A DNA stretch of 37,738 bases from the NCBI GenBank assembly GCA_001723645.1, contig MDLC01000032.1, forward strand, positions 1 to 37,738. The letters are read 5' to 3'. The translations under genes were made by a program, and so were the position numbers. Source of the DNA: Candidatus Endobugula sertula. GTDB lineage: Bacteria > Pseudomonadota > Gammaproteobacteria > Pseudomonadales > Cellvibrionaceae. The notes under the pieces were generated by a model. That model made no database searches, was not told the origin of the DNA, and saw only the letters and a list, made by a program, of their open reading frames with translations. This document shows positions 18,700 to 27,478 of this stretch, piece after piece (the first letter of the stretch is position 1; each line of letters opens with the position of its first letter).

Positions 18700-19233
18700 T
18701 TACATGCCCTCCAGAGTTCGTCTAACCCATCCGAAAAAATATTTTCGGCTCTCCTTTCTATTTTCACAGATGTTCACGTAACGACCAATCTTAGCAAGTG
18801 CAAACGTCGCTAAAAAAGCTCGTTTATTATCTGTATTAATCTTTTCCAATGTATTGGGGCCAATCACACCATCAGCCTTGGCACTCACCGCTATCTGGGC
18901 AAGTTTTGAACTCGTTCTGGGGCCTGCGTTAACCGCAAAATCAAATATCGACTCCGCAACATCCTGATCTGTAATGTCATCACCTTTAATCTTATCCCAA
19001 TAATTAGCTTCATAAAGAGCAAGCACTTTAGACTGAAGGTCTACATCGTCTTCCAGATTTTTCGGAAATTGCCTTTTATTTTTTAATAGGTCAATATTAA
19101 CCCAGCCAGGCCATTTGGCATTTCGGTTCCGGGCAATCCCTTTATAGGTCTCACCACCGGGGTCATCTAGGTCGTTCACATAACCACCTTCTGCTTTCAA
19201 AGTGGCCTCAATTGCTATCTTGAAATCCGCCAT
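18700..19233 (-). CDS. GH108-family endolysin (N-acetylmuramidase-like), 177 aa
   Basis: A peptidoglycan hydrolase of the glycosyl hydrolase 108 family with a C-terminal peptidoglycan-binding-like region. The catalytic Glu is in LKAEGGYVND (Glu15), followed by DDPGGETYKGIARNRNA. The second half holds AESIFDFAVNAGPRTSSKLAQ and KADGVIGPNTLEKIN, both family features. GGAGG lies 8-9 bases upstream of the ATG. No N-terminal signal peptide is seen, so export would need a holin, which the next gene supplies if its frameshift is repaired. No other phage gene is nearby, so this may be a prophage relic or a domesticated lysis module. Confidence 0.9.
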   Translation of the reverse strand: MADFKIAIEATLKAEGGYVNDLDDPGGETYKGIARNRNAKWPGWVNIDLLKNKRQFPKNLEDDVDLQSKVLALYEANYWDKIKGDDITDQDVAESIFDFAVNAGPRTSSKLAQIAVSAKADGVIGPNTLEKINTDNKRAFLATFALAKIGRYVNICENRKESRKYFFGWVRRTLEGM

Positions 19234-19285
19234 TAAAACACCCTCCGCAATACTATTAATGAAAAAACATTATAAATCAGCAACC

Positions 19286-19291
19286 ATTATA
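19286..19291 (-). promoter_or_regulatory. Extended -10 promoter of the lysis cassette
   Basis: On the minus strand TGCTATAAT gives an extended -10 with a perfect TATAAT, about 53 bases before the endolysin ATG. No clear -35 is seen. Confidence 0.4.
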
Positions 19292-19424
19292 GCAATACTT
19301 TTTATTGGCCACCGATACCGATTACATTTTGGGGTAAACAGGCAACCAATCCATTTTTTTTGTGATTGAAAGGTAATGGTTCACTAGCGTGCTGGAACCG
19401 CATTTTGGCTAAATGCAACGTTAA

Positions 19425-19652
19425 TTAAAGCTTCGCTTTAACCTGCATCAATGCTTGCGCCGCAATAGGATGTAATTTTTCCGTGCATTCATCCATATTC
19501 GCGCATATTTTTTCACGCATGGGACGCGCCCAAAACATGTTAATATGGGTGGCCACCTTCGCAATGGCCACTTCGTCGGCAGCACCGGTACCAATATTAA
19601 ATGCCATTTGATTGGCCATTTTGACTAAGTGGTTTAATTCATGATCACTCAC
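19425..19652 (-). CDS. fdsD: Formate dehydrogenase delta subunit FdsD, 75 aa
   Basis: A small subunit or accessory protein of the soluble NAD-dependent formate dehydrogenase. The sequence NHLVKMANQMAFNIG and the later INMFWARPMREKI are typical of FdsD. Its start overlaps the fdhD stop by 4 bases (ATGA type), so it is the last gene of the fdsGBA-fdhD-fdsD operon. In Rhodobacter capsulatus, FdsD is needed with FdsC for activity of the enzyme. Confidence 0.88.
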   Translation of the reverse strand: MSDHELNHLVKMANQMAFNIGTGAADEVAIAKVATHINMFWARPMREKICANMDECTEKLHPIAAQALMQVKAKL

Positions 19653-20548
19653 ACTTTGTCCTCATTATTTTCTATGAAAGCAGCAGACTGACAATAGATA
19701 GATTGTCGTCCTGGCTTAACAAAACCGATTAAGTTCATCTGTGCTTGGTGCGCGAGTTCTATGGCCATCATCGTAGGAGCCGATGCCGCAATTAAGGTGC
19801 TAATCCCTTGTGTTGCTGTTTTATAAATCATCTCATAGCTCGCACGGCTGGAAACCGTGATAAATCCCTCGTTGGTATTCCTACGAGCAATAGCACCTAA
19901 CAATTTATCCAACGCATTATGCCTACCAATATCTTCACGTAACGCAACCACATGCCCCGATGCATCCACAAATGCAGCAGCATGAACAGCACCACACTGC
20001 TCATGCAACGTTTGTTGTGCCTGCATTTCCTGCATTGCCTCATCAACTACTGCATAGGTTGGCAAAACAGCAGCTCTGACTATTTGCACCACAGGTTGAA
20101 CGGCTTCCAATGACTCTAAACCACAAATGCCACAACCAGTACGACCATTCAACTGTCGTCGTCGCTGTTTTAATTGCATCCATGCGGAACCGATAATATC
20201 CATTTGTATTTCATAGCCAAGATCCGATCGAATAATTTCAATATTTTTTAGCTGTTGGGGCGTAGCAATAATCTTCTCAGTTAAACTAAACCCTAAGGCA
20301 AAATCACTGAGGTCTAACGGAGTTGCCATCATGACGGCATGGCTAATACCGTTATAGACCATAGCAATGGCTTTCTCTTCAGCCACCTGATCTTCTTTTT
20401 GCTGTTCACCCGTTGGGTCACGTACATAGACAGTATGTCTTTTAGCGCCTTTGTCAGACATTATACCGACAGAGGCTCCCTGGTCAGAGGTGTTTGTTAC
20501 CACGGCAGGGAGATCAACGAGCTTACTGTTCATCACCCTCTGACCCAT
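19649..20548 (-). CDS. fdhD: FdhD/FdsC sulfurtransferase for formate dehydrogenase
   Basis: Carries sulfur to the bis-MGD molybdenum cofactor and delivers it to the formate dehydrogenase catalytic subunit. The CxxC motif is present in NGRTGCGICGLESLEAV, and the later DIGRHNALDKLLGAI and SRASYEMIYKTATQGISTLIAASAPT segments are family hallmarks. Two starts are possible: ATG at 20548, overlapping the fdsA end, and ATG at 20533, nearer to GAGGG. The difference is 5 residues. It is in the same operon position as fdsC of Rhodobacter. Confidence 0.93.
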   Translation of the reverse strand: MGQRVMNSKLVDLPAVVTNTSDQGASVGIMSDKGAKRHTVYVRDPTGEQQKEDQVAEEKAIAMVYNGISHAVMMATPLDLSDFALGFSLTEKIIATPQQLKNIEIIRSDLGYEIQMDIIGSAWMQLKQRRRQLNGRTGCGICGLESLEAVQPVVQIVRAAVLPTYAVVDEAMQEMQAQQTLHEQCGAVHAAAFVDASGHVVALREDIGRHNALDKLLGAIARRNTNEGFITVSSRASYEMIYKTATQGISTLIAASAPTMMAIELAHQAQMNLIGFVKPGRQSIYCQSAAFIENNEDKV

Positions 20549-23426
20549 TCAAAAGCGCAATCTGCTTTTTAGTAAATTCTGCAAATTGCGTTTGCCACTG
20601 AGATACTCTTTCTGTACCTGTTACTTTCGTCACTTGAACCGCAGTTACTTTATATTCTGGACAATTGGTCGCCCAGTCAGAGTTATCGGTTGTAATCACG
20701 TTTGCACCAGATTCTGGATGGTGGAACGTGGTATAGACAACACCAGGCTGCATCTTTGAAGACACTTTCGCCCGCAATTGGGTATCACCAGCACGACTAA
20801 CCATAGCGACGATATCGCCGTCATTAATGCCACGGTCTTCAGCATCATGTGGATGAATCTCCAGGACATCCTCTGCATGCCAGGATGAGTTTTCAGTACG
20901 GCGTGTCTGTGCACCCACGTTGTATTGAGAAAGAATTCGCCCGGTGGTTAGCAATAATGGGAAACGTCGGGTGACTTTCTCTTCCGTTGGAACATATTCT
21001 GTTAATGCAAAGTAGCCTTTACCACGCGTAAATTGCTCGACATGCATAATGGGTGTGCCGTCTGGGTGGTCATCATTACACGGCCATTGCAATGAGCCTT
21101 CCTCTTCCAAGCGCTCATAACTGACGTTGGCAAACGTTGGCGTAAGAGAAGCAATTTCATCCATAATGTCTGACGGATGGTTATAAGCCATTTCATAGCC
21201 CAGCGCTTTAGATAGACCAAGAGTCACTTGCCAATCGACAAGACCACAGAGTGGAGCCATGACTTGACGTACCGGTGAAATACGTCGCTCGGCATTGGTA
21301 AAGGTGCCATTTTTCTCCAAGAAACTGCTGCCTGGCAAAAATACGTGAGCAAATTTTGCGGTTTCGTTCAGAAAAATATCCTGAACAATCAAACATTCTA
21401 TATTACGTAGCGCTTCTTCCACGTGTCGGGTATTAGGATCGGACTGAGCAATATCCTCACCCTGCACATAAAGACCTTTATAGGTACCTTCAACTGCTGC
21501 ATCTAGCATATTGGTAATGCGGTAACCCGGTTCAGGATCAAGTGTCACGTGCCATGCCTTTTCAAACACACGACGGACAGCTTCACTTGAGATGTGGCGA
21601 TAACCTGGAAGTTCATGAGGAAATGAACCCATATCACAAGAGCCCTGTACGTTGTTTTGTCCACGCAATGGGTTAACCCCTACCCCTTCACGACCGATGT
21701 TACCCGTCAGCATAGCCAGGTTAGCAATACCCATGACCATGGATGAGCCCTGGCTGTGTTCGGTAACACCCAATCCGTAATAAATCGCACCGTTACCCTC
21801 TTGAGCAAATAAGCGAGCGGCACCACGCATCTGCGCTGCTGAAATACCCGTGTATTGTTCTGTCGACTCAGGAGAGTGACGCACATCAGAGATAAACGTT
21901 TTCCATTGTTCAAAAGCTTCAACGTCACAACGCTCGGCAATAAATTGATCCGCTTGCAAACCTTCGGTCACAATCACATGCGCCATCGCATTAATAAAAG
22001 CCACGTTGGTACCGGGACGCAATGTTAAGTGGTAATCCGCTTTAATATGAGGGCTTCTGACTAAATCAATGGTACGCGGGTCGACAACAATCAGCTTTGC
22101 CCCTTCACGCAAACGTTTTTTCAACCGTGAAGCAAAAACTGGATGAGCATCCGTTGGGTTAGCCCCAATCACCATCATCACGTCCGTTTTCTCAACAGAA
22201 TCAAACGTCTGAGTGCCCGCTGATTCACCAAAGGTCGTTTTTAAACCAAAGCCGGTAGGGGAATGACACACACGAGCACAGGTATCAACATTATTGTTAC
22301 CAAAGGCAGCACGCACCATTTTTTGTACCAGATAGGTTTCTTCATTAGTACAACGAGAGGAAGTAATACCACCCACAGCGGTACGACCATATTGTTTTTG
22401 AATACCGCGAATGCGTTTAGCAGCAAACTCAAACGCTTCTTCAAAAGACACTTTTCTCCAAGGTTGATCAATAGACTCACGCAGCATAGGTGTCGTAATA
22501 CGATCACTATGAGTCACATAACCAAAAGCAAAACGACCTTTCACACAAGAGTGCCCACGATTCGCTTTACCCTGTTTCCATGGTGTCATACGCACCACTT
22601 GGTCGCCTTGCATATCCGCTTTAAAAGCACAACCGACACCACAATAAGCACAGGTGGTTATCACAGAGTGATCCGGCTGCCCTTTGTCAATAATCGACGT
22701 CTCGGTAAGAGTTGCCGTTGGGCAGGCTTGAACACAAGCACCACAGGAAACACATTCTGAATCCACAAAGTCTTGATTTTGTCCTGGAGAAACCCGAGAT
22801 TCAAAACCACGACCAAAAATAGTTAACGCAAAGGTTCCCTGAGTTTCTTCACAAGCACGAACACAGCGAGAACACACAATACATTTACTGGAATCAAAGG
22901 TGAAATAAGGGTTTGAAGTATCTTTCTCAATCCCCAAATGATGGTTACCCTCATAACCATAACGGACATGACGCAAGCCTACAACACCCGCCATATCTTG
23001 CAGTTCACAATCACCATTAGCCGCGCAGGTCAAACAATCTAATGGATGGTCAGAAATATACATTTCCATGACATTACGACGCAGTTTGGCTAGGCTGTCA
23101 TTGTGTGTTCGGACTTGCATGCCCTCTTCCGCTGGCGTCGTACAGGACGCTGGATAGCCTCGTCGACCTTCAATGTGTACCAGACACATACGGCAGGAAC
23201 CAAAGGCTTCCAAACTATCGGTTGAGCAAAGTTTAGGAATGTGAATACCTGCCATAACAGCAGCACGCATCACTGAAGTACCTTCAGGCACTTGAACGTC
23301 GTGACCATCAATCGATAGAGTGATCAGTTCAGAAATAGGCACAAGATCACGACTCGATGGAGGTGTGCCATAATCTATTGCAGGGTGGCTATCCTTTCTG
23401 GGGTCAAAATATTCTAACATGGGCAA
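20523..23426 (-). CDS. fdsA: NAD-dependent formate dehydrogenase, alpha (catalytic) subunit FdsA, 967 aa
   Basis: The molybdenum (bis-MGD) subunit that oxidises formate to CO2. In order it carries an N-terminal [2Fe-2S] domain (CSTDSLEAFGSCRMC), a His-Cys cluster region (CLTCAANGDC), two [4Fe-4S] ferredoxin motifs (CIVCSRCVRAC and CVSCGACVQAC), another [4Fe-4S] at CAYCGVGC, then the molybdopterin domain. The active-site ligand is a cysteine, not selenocysteine, in ARVCHSPTGFG (Cys387). The molybdopterin-dinucleotide domain closes the C-terminus. The length agrees with FdsA of Rhodobacter and Cupriavidus (about 960). It begins 8 bases after the fdsB stop and overlaps fdhD. Confidence 0.96.
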   Translation of the reverse strand: MPMLEYFDPRKDSHPAIDYGTPPSSRDLVPISELITLSIDGHDVQVPEGTSVMRAAVMAGIHIPKLCSTDSLEAFGSCRMCLVHIEGRRGYPASCTTPAEEGMQVRTHNDSLAKLRRNVMEMYISDHPLDCLTCAANGDCELQDMAGVVGLRHVRYGYEGNHHLGIEKDTSNPYFTFDSSKCIVCSRCVRACEETQGTFALTIFGRGFESRVSPGQNQDFVDSECVSCGACVQACPTATLTETSIIDKGQPDHSVITTCAYCGVGCAFKADMQGDQVVRMTPWKQGKANRGHSCVKGRFAFGYVTHSDRITTPMLRESIDQPWRKVSFEEAFEFAAKRIRGIQKQYGRTAVGGITSSRCTNEETYLVQKMVRAAFGNNNVDTCARVCHSPTGFGLKTTFGESAGTQTFDSVEKTDVMMVIGANPTDAHPVFASRLKKRLREGAKLIVVDPRTIDLVRSPHIKADYHLTLRPGTNVAFINAMAHVIVTEGLQADQFIAERCDVEAFEQWKTFISDVRHSPESTEQYTGISAAQMRGAARLFAQEGNGAIYYGLGVTEHSQGSSMVMGIANLAMLTGNIGREGVGVNPLRGQNNVQGSCDMGSFPHELPGYRHISSEAVRRVFEKAWHVTLDPEPGYRITNMLDAAVEGTYKGLYVQGEDIAQSDPNTRHVEEALRNIECLIVQDIFLNETAKFAHVFLPGSSFLEKNGTFTNAERRISPVRQVMAPLCGLVDWQVTLGLSKALGYEMAYNHPSDIMDEIASLTPTFANVSYERLEEEGSLQWPCNDDHPDGTPIMHVEQFTRGKGYFALTEYVPTEEKVTRRFPLLLTTGRILSQYNVGAQTRRTENSSWHAEDVLEIHPHDAEDRGINDGDIVAMVSRAGDTQLRAKVSSKMQPGVVYTTFHHPESGANVITTDNSDWATNCPEYKVTAVQVTKVTGTERVSQWQTQFAEFTKKQIALLNGSEGDEQ

Positions 23427-23434
23427 TGCCTCTT

Positions 23435-24988
23435 TTAGTTGGCATAGTCTTTAACCGGGTCTTTAGCAAAGTCTTCGGCGAAGTGCTTCAGGGCACTTTG
23501 TACCGGAAACGGCGTCATGCCCCCCATGGCACAGAGAGAACTATCCACCATGGTTTCGCAAAGTTCTTCCAACAATTGGAGATTATTTTCACGATCCTGA
23601 TTAGCTCTAATGCGATCAATCACTTCAACGCCGCGAGTAGAGCCGATACGACAAGGCGTACATTTACCGCAAGATTCTTCAACACAAAACGCCATGGAAA
23701 AACGGGCTTGCTCAGCCATATCTACGCTATCATCAAACGCCACGATACCACCGTGACCGAGCACAGCCCCCAAAGTCGTCATCGCTTCATAGTCCATCGC
23801 GACTTCCCATTGAGACTCTGGCAAATAAGTCCCTAAAGGCCCACCCACCTGAACCGCTCGTAGCGGTCGACCGGTTAAGCTACCCCCTCCAAAATCAAAT
23901 AATAATTCTTTTAGCGTGACACCCAATGCGACCTCGACCAGTCCGGCATACTTAATATTACCCGCTAGCTGGAATGGCATGGTACCGAGCGAACGCCCCA
24001 TACCAAACCCTTTATAAAAACCAGCACCTTTTGCCAGAATAATAGCGACCGTTGAGAGCGACAGCACATTATTCACAACCGTAGGCTGACCAAACAAGCC
24101 TTCTAACGCTGGGATCGGTGGCTTTGGACGCACCATACCACGTTTACCTTCCAGGCTTTCCAATAAGGCGGTTTCTTCACCACAAATATACGCTTTAGCA
24201 CCCAAGCGAACGTCCAAATGAAAGCCATTGCCGGACTGCAAAATATTATCGCCTAGATACCCTTGAGCGGTTGCTCGTGCAATAGCCTCATTCAAAATGT
24301 CATGGGCATGAGGGTATTCTTCCCGTAAATAAATATAGCCCTGAGTGGCACCCACAGCCAATCCGGCAATGGTCATCCCCTCAATCAAGCCAAAGGGGTC
24401 TGCTTCCATTTGCAACCGATCAGCAAAGGTGCCAGAATCACCTTCATCCGCATTACACACGATATATTTTTGTTTGGCTTCTGCGTCTAATACAGTCTGC
24501 CATTTAATACCCGTAGGGAAAGCAGCACCACCACGACCACGAAGACCGGATGCTTTCACTTCATCCACAATGGCTTGATCGCCCATCTGCAATGCCCGCT
24601 CCAAGCCTTGGTAACCATCCATTGCCTTATATGCTTCCAGGCTAACAGGATCAATGATGCCTGCGCGAGCAAACGTAAGACGTTGTTGTCTTTTTAAATA
24701 GGGGATGTCTTCCGTTAGCCCCAGGCTTAACCGATGATTTTGCTTGCCTTGTAATAAGCCCTGTGCGATCAAACCAATCACATCTTTAGCCTGTACAGGG
24801 CCGTAAGCCACCCGACCAGCAGGCGTTTCTACCTCCACCATGGGCTCCAGCCAATACAGCCCGCGAGAACCATTACGTACAATGTCTACATCCTGGTCAC
24901 TCACGGCTCGCCTCATAGCAATAGCCACGTCTTCAGCGCCCATCGACAAAGCAGAAGAGTCACGAGGAATATAAACACGTATCGTCAT
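23435..24988 (-). CDS. fdsB: Formate dehydrogenase beta subunit FdsB (NuoF-like), 517 aa
   Basis: The NADH-forming subunit, with FMN, an NAD site and a [4Fe-4S] cluster, related to complex I NuoF. The FMN/NAD region is seen in KASGLRGRGGAAFPTGIKW and NADEGDSGTFADR, and the cluster cysteines in ESCGKCTPCRIGSTRG. An N-terminal thioredoxin-like region of about 110 residues precedes it, as is normal for FdsB. Its ATG overlaps the fdsG stop (TAATG), implying coupling. Confidence 0.95.
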   Translation of the reverse strand: MTIRVYIPRDSSALSMGAEDVAIAMRRAVSDQDVDIVRNGSRGLYWLEPMVEVETPAGRVAYGPVQAKDVIGLIAQGLLQGKQNHRLSLGLTEDIPYLKRQQRLTFARAGIIDPVSLEAYKAMDGYQGLERALQMGDQAIVDEVKASGLRGRGGAAFPTGIKWQTVLDAEAKQKYIVCNADEGDSGTFADRLQMEADPFGLIEGMTIAGLAVGATQGYIYLREEYPHAHDILNEAIARATAQGYLGDNILQSGNGFHLDVRLGAKAYICGEETALLESLEGKRGMVRPKPPIPALEGLFGQPTVVNNVLSLSTVAIILAKGAGFYKGFGMGRSLGTMPFQLAGNIKYAGLVEVALGVTLKELLFDFGGGSLTGRPLRAVQVGGPLGTYLPESQWEVAMDYEAMTTLGAVLGHGGIVAFDDSVDMAEQARFSMAFCVEESCGKCTPCRIGSTRGVEVIDRIRANQDRENNLQLLEELCETMVDSSLCAMGGMTPFPVQSALKHFAEDFAKDPVKDYAN

Positions 24989-25488
24989 TATTGTACCTCC
25001 ACAGCGACAGTACCCAAGTTTTCAACCAAACGATCAAACCGCTCAGTCGTCATACGTCCCAGCACTTGCTTACCTACGCGTACTGAGGGCGAACAGGCAC
25101 AGTTACCCAAGCAGTACACAGGCTCCAGGGTAATTTCACCATCGCGAGTCGTTTGATACCAGTCAACCCCTAATGTTGCTTTGGCATGAGCCTCGACTAT
25201 GCGACCACCAACCGCCTGACAAGACTCCGCACAACAGACTTCAACAATATGTCTCCCTCGTGGTTTGGTACTAAAATGACGATAGAAGCTGACAACACCA
25301 TGCACCTCCGCCCGAGACAGGTTCAACCCTGCGGCAATCTCTTCTACCGCTTCTGCAGGCACATAACCGAGTTGATCCTGAATATCATGCAAGATAGGTA
25401 ATAGTGAACTTGGTGTTTTCTGGTGAGCATCCAAGATAGCGGCTACTGCCTTTTGCGCCTGCTCTCCCCAGTGTTGAACATGGTTCAT
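24988..25488 (-). CDS. fdsG: Formate dehydrogenase gamma subunit FdsG (NuoE-like), 166 aa
   Basis: The [2Fe-2S] subunit of the soluble formate dehydrogenase. The four cluster cysteines are seen in CCAESCQAVGG and CLGNCACSPS, and the N-terminal helical domain carries the family pattern LPILHDIQDQLGYVPAEAVEEIA. It is the first gene of the operon; the promoter should lie in the roughly 180 bases upstream, but no clear sigma70 boxes stand out. Confidence 0.94.
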   Translation of the reverse strand: MNHVQHWGEQAQKAVAAILDAHQKTPSSLLPILHDIQDQLGYVPAEAVEEIAAGLNLSRAEVHGVVSFYRHFSTKPRGRHIVEVCCAESCQAVGGRIVEAHAKATLGVDWYQTTRDGEITLEPVYCLGNCACSPSVRVGKQVLGRMTTERFDRLVENLGTVAVEVQ

Positions 25489-25674
25489 AAGTGTTGCCTT
25501 ACGGATAAGCGTGCAAGTTATAAGCGCTGGTATTTACTCAGCAACAATTGGTATAAGCCAGCAAGATATTGCTGACCTATACCCATGTAAAGTGATCAAT
25601 ATACCCTACCACACTCATAAGCCAACCTAAATATGAATTTGTATGAAGATACTCCCAAAATGAGACGTTGAAAA

Positions 25675-26044
25675 CGACCAGGAACGGCGCTGACATCATT
25701 CGTTTTGTACTCTGATCTTCCCAGCTTAACTGACCAAAAGCGCTTTAAGCACGATGAATTGGGTAGCTTATACAATAAACGCTGGTATATTGAAGAAGAC
25801 TTTAAGCGTAAAAAACCATCACCAGAGATCGAAAGTTTTACAAGATATTCATGCCAAGGAGTTAATGCACTATGTGGTTCTTGCAGCGGCTATTTGTGCG
25901 AAGCTAAAAGTAGAAAAAAATTATGTTAAGCAAAAATATCAATCTGCAATCAATGCCATTCCAACATCCAAAAACCTATTGGTAAAACTCATTGGTTTCT
26001 CCCATAAAAAAGTCATTCATTATGTAATGAGTTTTGTTGATTGA
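25675..26044 (+). mobile_element. IS4-type transposase remnant, C-terminal end, frameshifted
   Basis: Two overlapping frames give pieces of one IS4-family transposase C-terminus. The first reads ELGSLYNKRWYIEEDFKRKKPSPEIESF, the YREK-like region with the third catalytic acidic residue in WYIEEDFK. The second, one base shifted, continues KVLQDIHAKELMHYVVLAAAICAKL and ends VIHYVMSFVD before a TGA. The frame change lies around 25835-25850. The N-terminal half and both element ends are missing, so the element is dead. Confidence 0.7.
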
Positions 26045-26065
26045 CTTGCCCTGGCGGCTGAGCCA

Positions 26066-26254
26066 ATGAGACCGGGACAGAAATTTAAAAGGCGTCTCAT
26101 AGCGGATGCAAAAAGAAAAGTCTGTTTGATATTGGATAATCTACAAACGCATCACGCAAAAGAACCGAGTAAGATAAAAAAGCATAGTCGTTTAGCAAAG
26201 AATTTGTTTCGTTATGGGGTTAATTTTATTCGAAAAATATTGCTCTTTGACTAA
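26066..26254 (+). mobile_element. IS630-type transposase fragment
   Basis: The stretch FKRRLIADAKRKVCLILDNLQTHHAK matches the second-Asp motif (LILDNxxxHHAK) of IS630/DDE transposases. It is followed by unrelated sequence (KHSRLAKNLFRYGVNFIRKI) that may belong to another element. Only about 35 residues are recognisable; no ends are seen. Confidence 0.6.
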
Positions 26255-26457
26255 TTGTCTATCGCTCAATTTCGCATACGCTTAAGCCAGCTTCAAACGG
26301 ATATTCCCGTTAACCGTCGAAGAGCACTCACTATTTGAACTTAATATAACAGTTTAACTACAACAACGAATTGGCTTTTTGGTCAATAGACTCAGGATTT
26401 AAAGGCACTGGTATTGTATTTGAGCAATGTAGTACTTTTTGTCCTTTTGGCTATATT
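26255..26457. other. Degenerate gene-free DNA
   Basis: The frame continues past stops as LSIAQFRIRLSQLQTDIPVNRRRALTI and then fades. This may be a third transposase scrap. I see no gene, RNA or clear regulatory site. Confidence 0.3.
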
Positions 26458-26489
26458 AAGGCGCAAACCCATATATAAATTTGCGCCTT
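26458..26489 (-). terminator. Hairpin downstream of pilA
   Basis: AAGGCGCAAA (26458-26467) and its inverse TTTGCGCCTT (26480-26489) form a perfect 10-bp stem with a 12-base loop, 75 bases beyond the pilA stop. The following minus-strand sequence is only mildly T-rich, so this is a probable but not strong terminator. Confidence 0.5.
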
Positions 26490-26564
26490 TACTTGGAGAG
26501 CATGTCCTTATGGAACTTTTATGACTCTGGCCTAAGTAATACCAGCTACTTCCTTACTAAGCCG

Positions 26565-27074
26565 TTAACAAAGAGTCGTTGGATTACAAGTATCAGTCCA
26601 CACTATATTTCCAGTAGCTACCGTCAGAGCACCTTGCAAAATATAACGAGCCCCACCGCCTACGGCTATTGCACCTACACTCCCTAAAGTCTGAGTACCC
26701 GATGCTACCGATGCTGCAGCAAGGCGAGGAGAATTAGATGGGACTTGAACTACAATACCAAAACCCTGACCATCCGCAGGGGTGGTAGCAATATTATCAG
26801 TAAGTGTAATGCCATAAACATTAGCAGCAGCAGCAACATCCGCTGGAATACCATTAGTACCTTGTGTACAACCATTTGCCGCTGCCGGACCTAAAGCTTG
26901 AACGCATTCAATGACGGCCGCTTTAATAGCTGATGCTTGCTGCTTAGCGCCCGAAAACTCAGCTTTATTCGTATAGTTCTGATACGATGGCAATGCCACC
27001 GATGCCAAAATCCCAATAATCGCTACCACAATCATTAATTCAATTAGTGTAAAACCTTGTTGATTTACTTTCAT
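26565..27074 (-). CDS. pilA: Type IV major pilin PilA, 169 aa
   Basis: Structural subunit of type IVa pili. The prepilin leader is MKVNQQG, cleaved before F in [24 protein letters not shown], with the conserved Glu5 of the mature chain. The remainder is an Ala/Gly-rich globular domain with four cysteines; the last pair (DTCNPTTLC) forms the usual C-terminal disulphide loop. The ATG at 27074 has GAGGG 8 bases upstream and gives the correct short leader; an upstream in-frame start at 27101 would add 9 residues. It diverges from pilB, as in Pseudomonas. No clear sigma54 (TGGCAC-N5-TTGC) site was found. Confidence 0.95.
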   Translation of the reverse strand: MKVNQQGFTLIELMIVVAIIGILASVALPSYQNYTNKAEFSGAKQQASAIKAAVIECVQALGPAAANGCTQGTNGIPADVAAAANVYGITLTDNIATTPADGQGFGIVVQVPSNSPRLAAASVASGTQTLGSVGAIAVGGGARYILQGALTVATGNIVWTDTCNPTTLC

Positions 27075-27478
27075 TTTGTTTACCCTCATGTTAATTATCA
27101 AAAATTATTTATTTTATTATGCCCCTTAAACTATACATATTACATACCAATCTCTAAAATTATTGTAAAATCATATACTTAGAAAGTCATAACCACTAAA
27201 CCGCCCTGTTGATTCTGACAAAATGAGTCACTTTCTCCCCTTCTAAATACAGTGTATTGCCTATAGCGTCCAGTGGAGGTTTCGTTAATCCTTAGTTGAG
27301 CATTCCTCTTATCATACCTACTTCCCCTTACGATGAGGAGCCCGCTACTGTCCATACAGCACCAACCCGTCATCAAGTGTCTGTTTTCTCTTTATAACAA
27401 GAAATTATTTTTTCCGTTAAAGTATGATAGGCTTATTCTTCTTAGAATAATAAAGTCAGAGAAATACAATACCTCCCT
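27075..27478. other. pilA-pilB intergenic region
   Basis: About 400 bases, AT-rich near pilA. It should hold the divergent pilA and pilB promoters, but I cannot assign them. No tRNA gene is recognisable. Confidence 0.4.

Noticed and set aside
18201-19233. Intact prophage or gene-transfer-agent locus
   Set aside because: Only the lysis genes are present; no head, tail, packaging or regulatory phage genes are visible.
27179-27376. 65-codon minus-strand frame between pilA and pilB
   Set aside because: Composition is not protein-like and no ribosome site precedes it.
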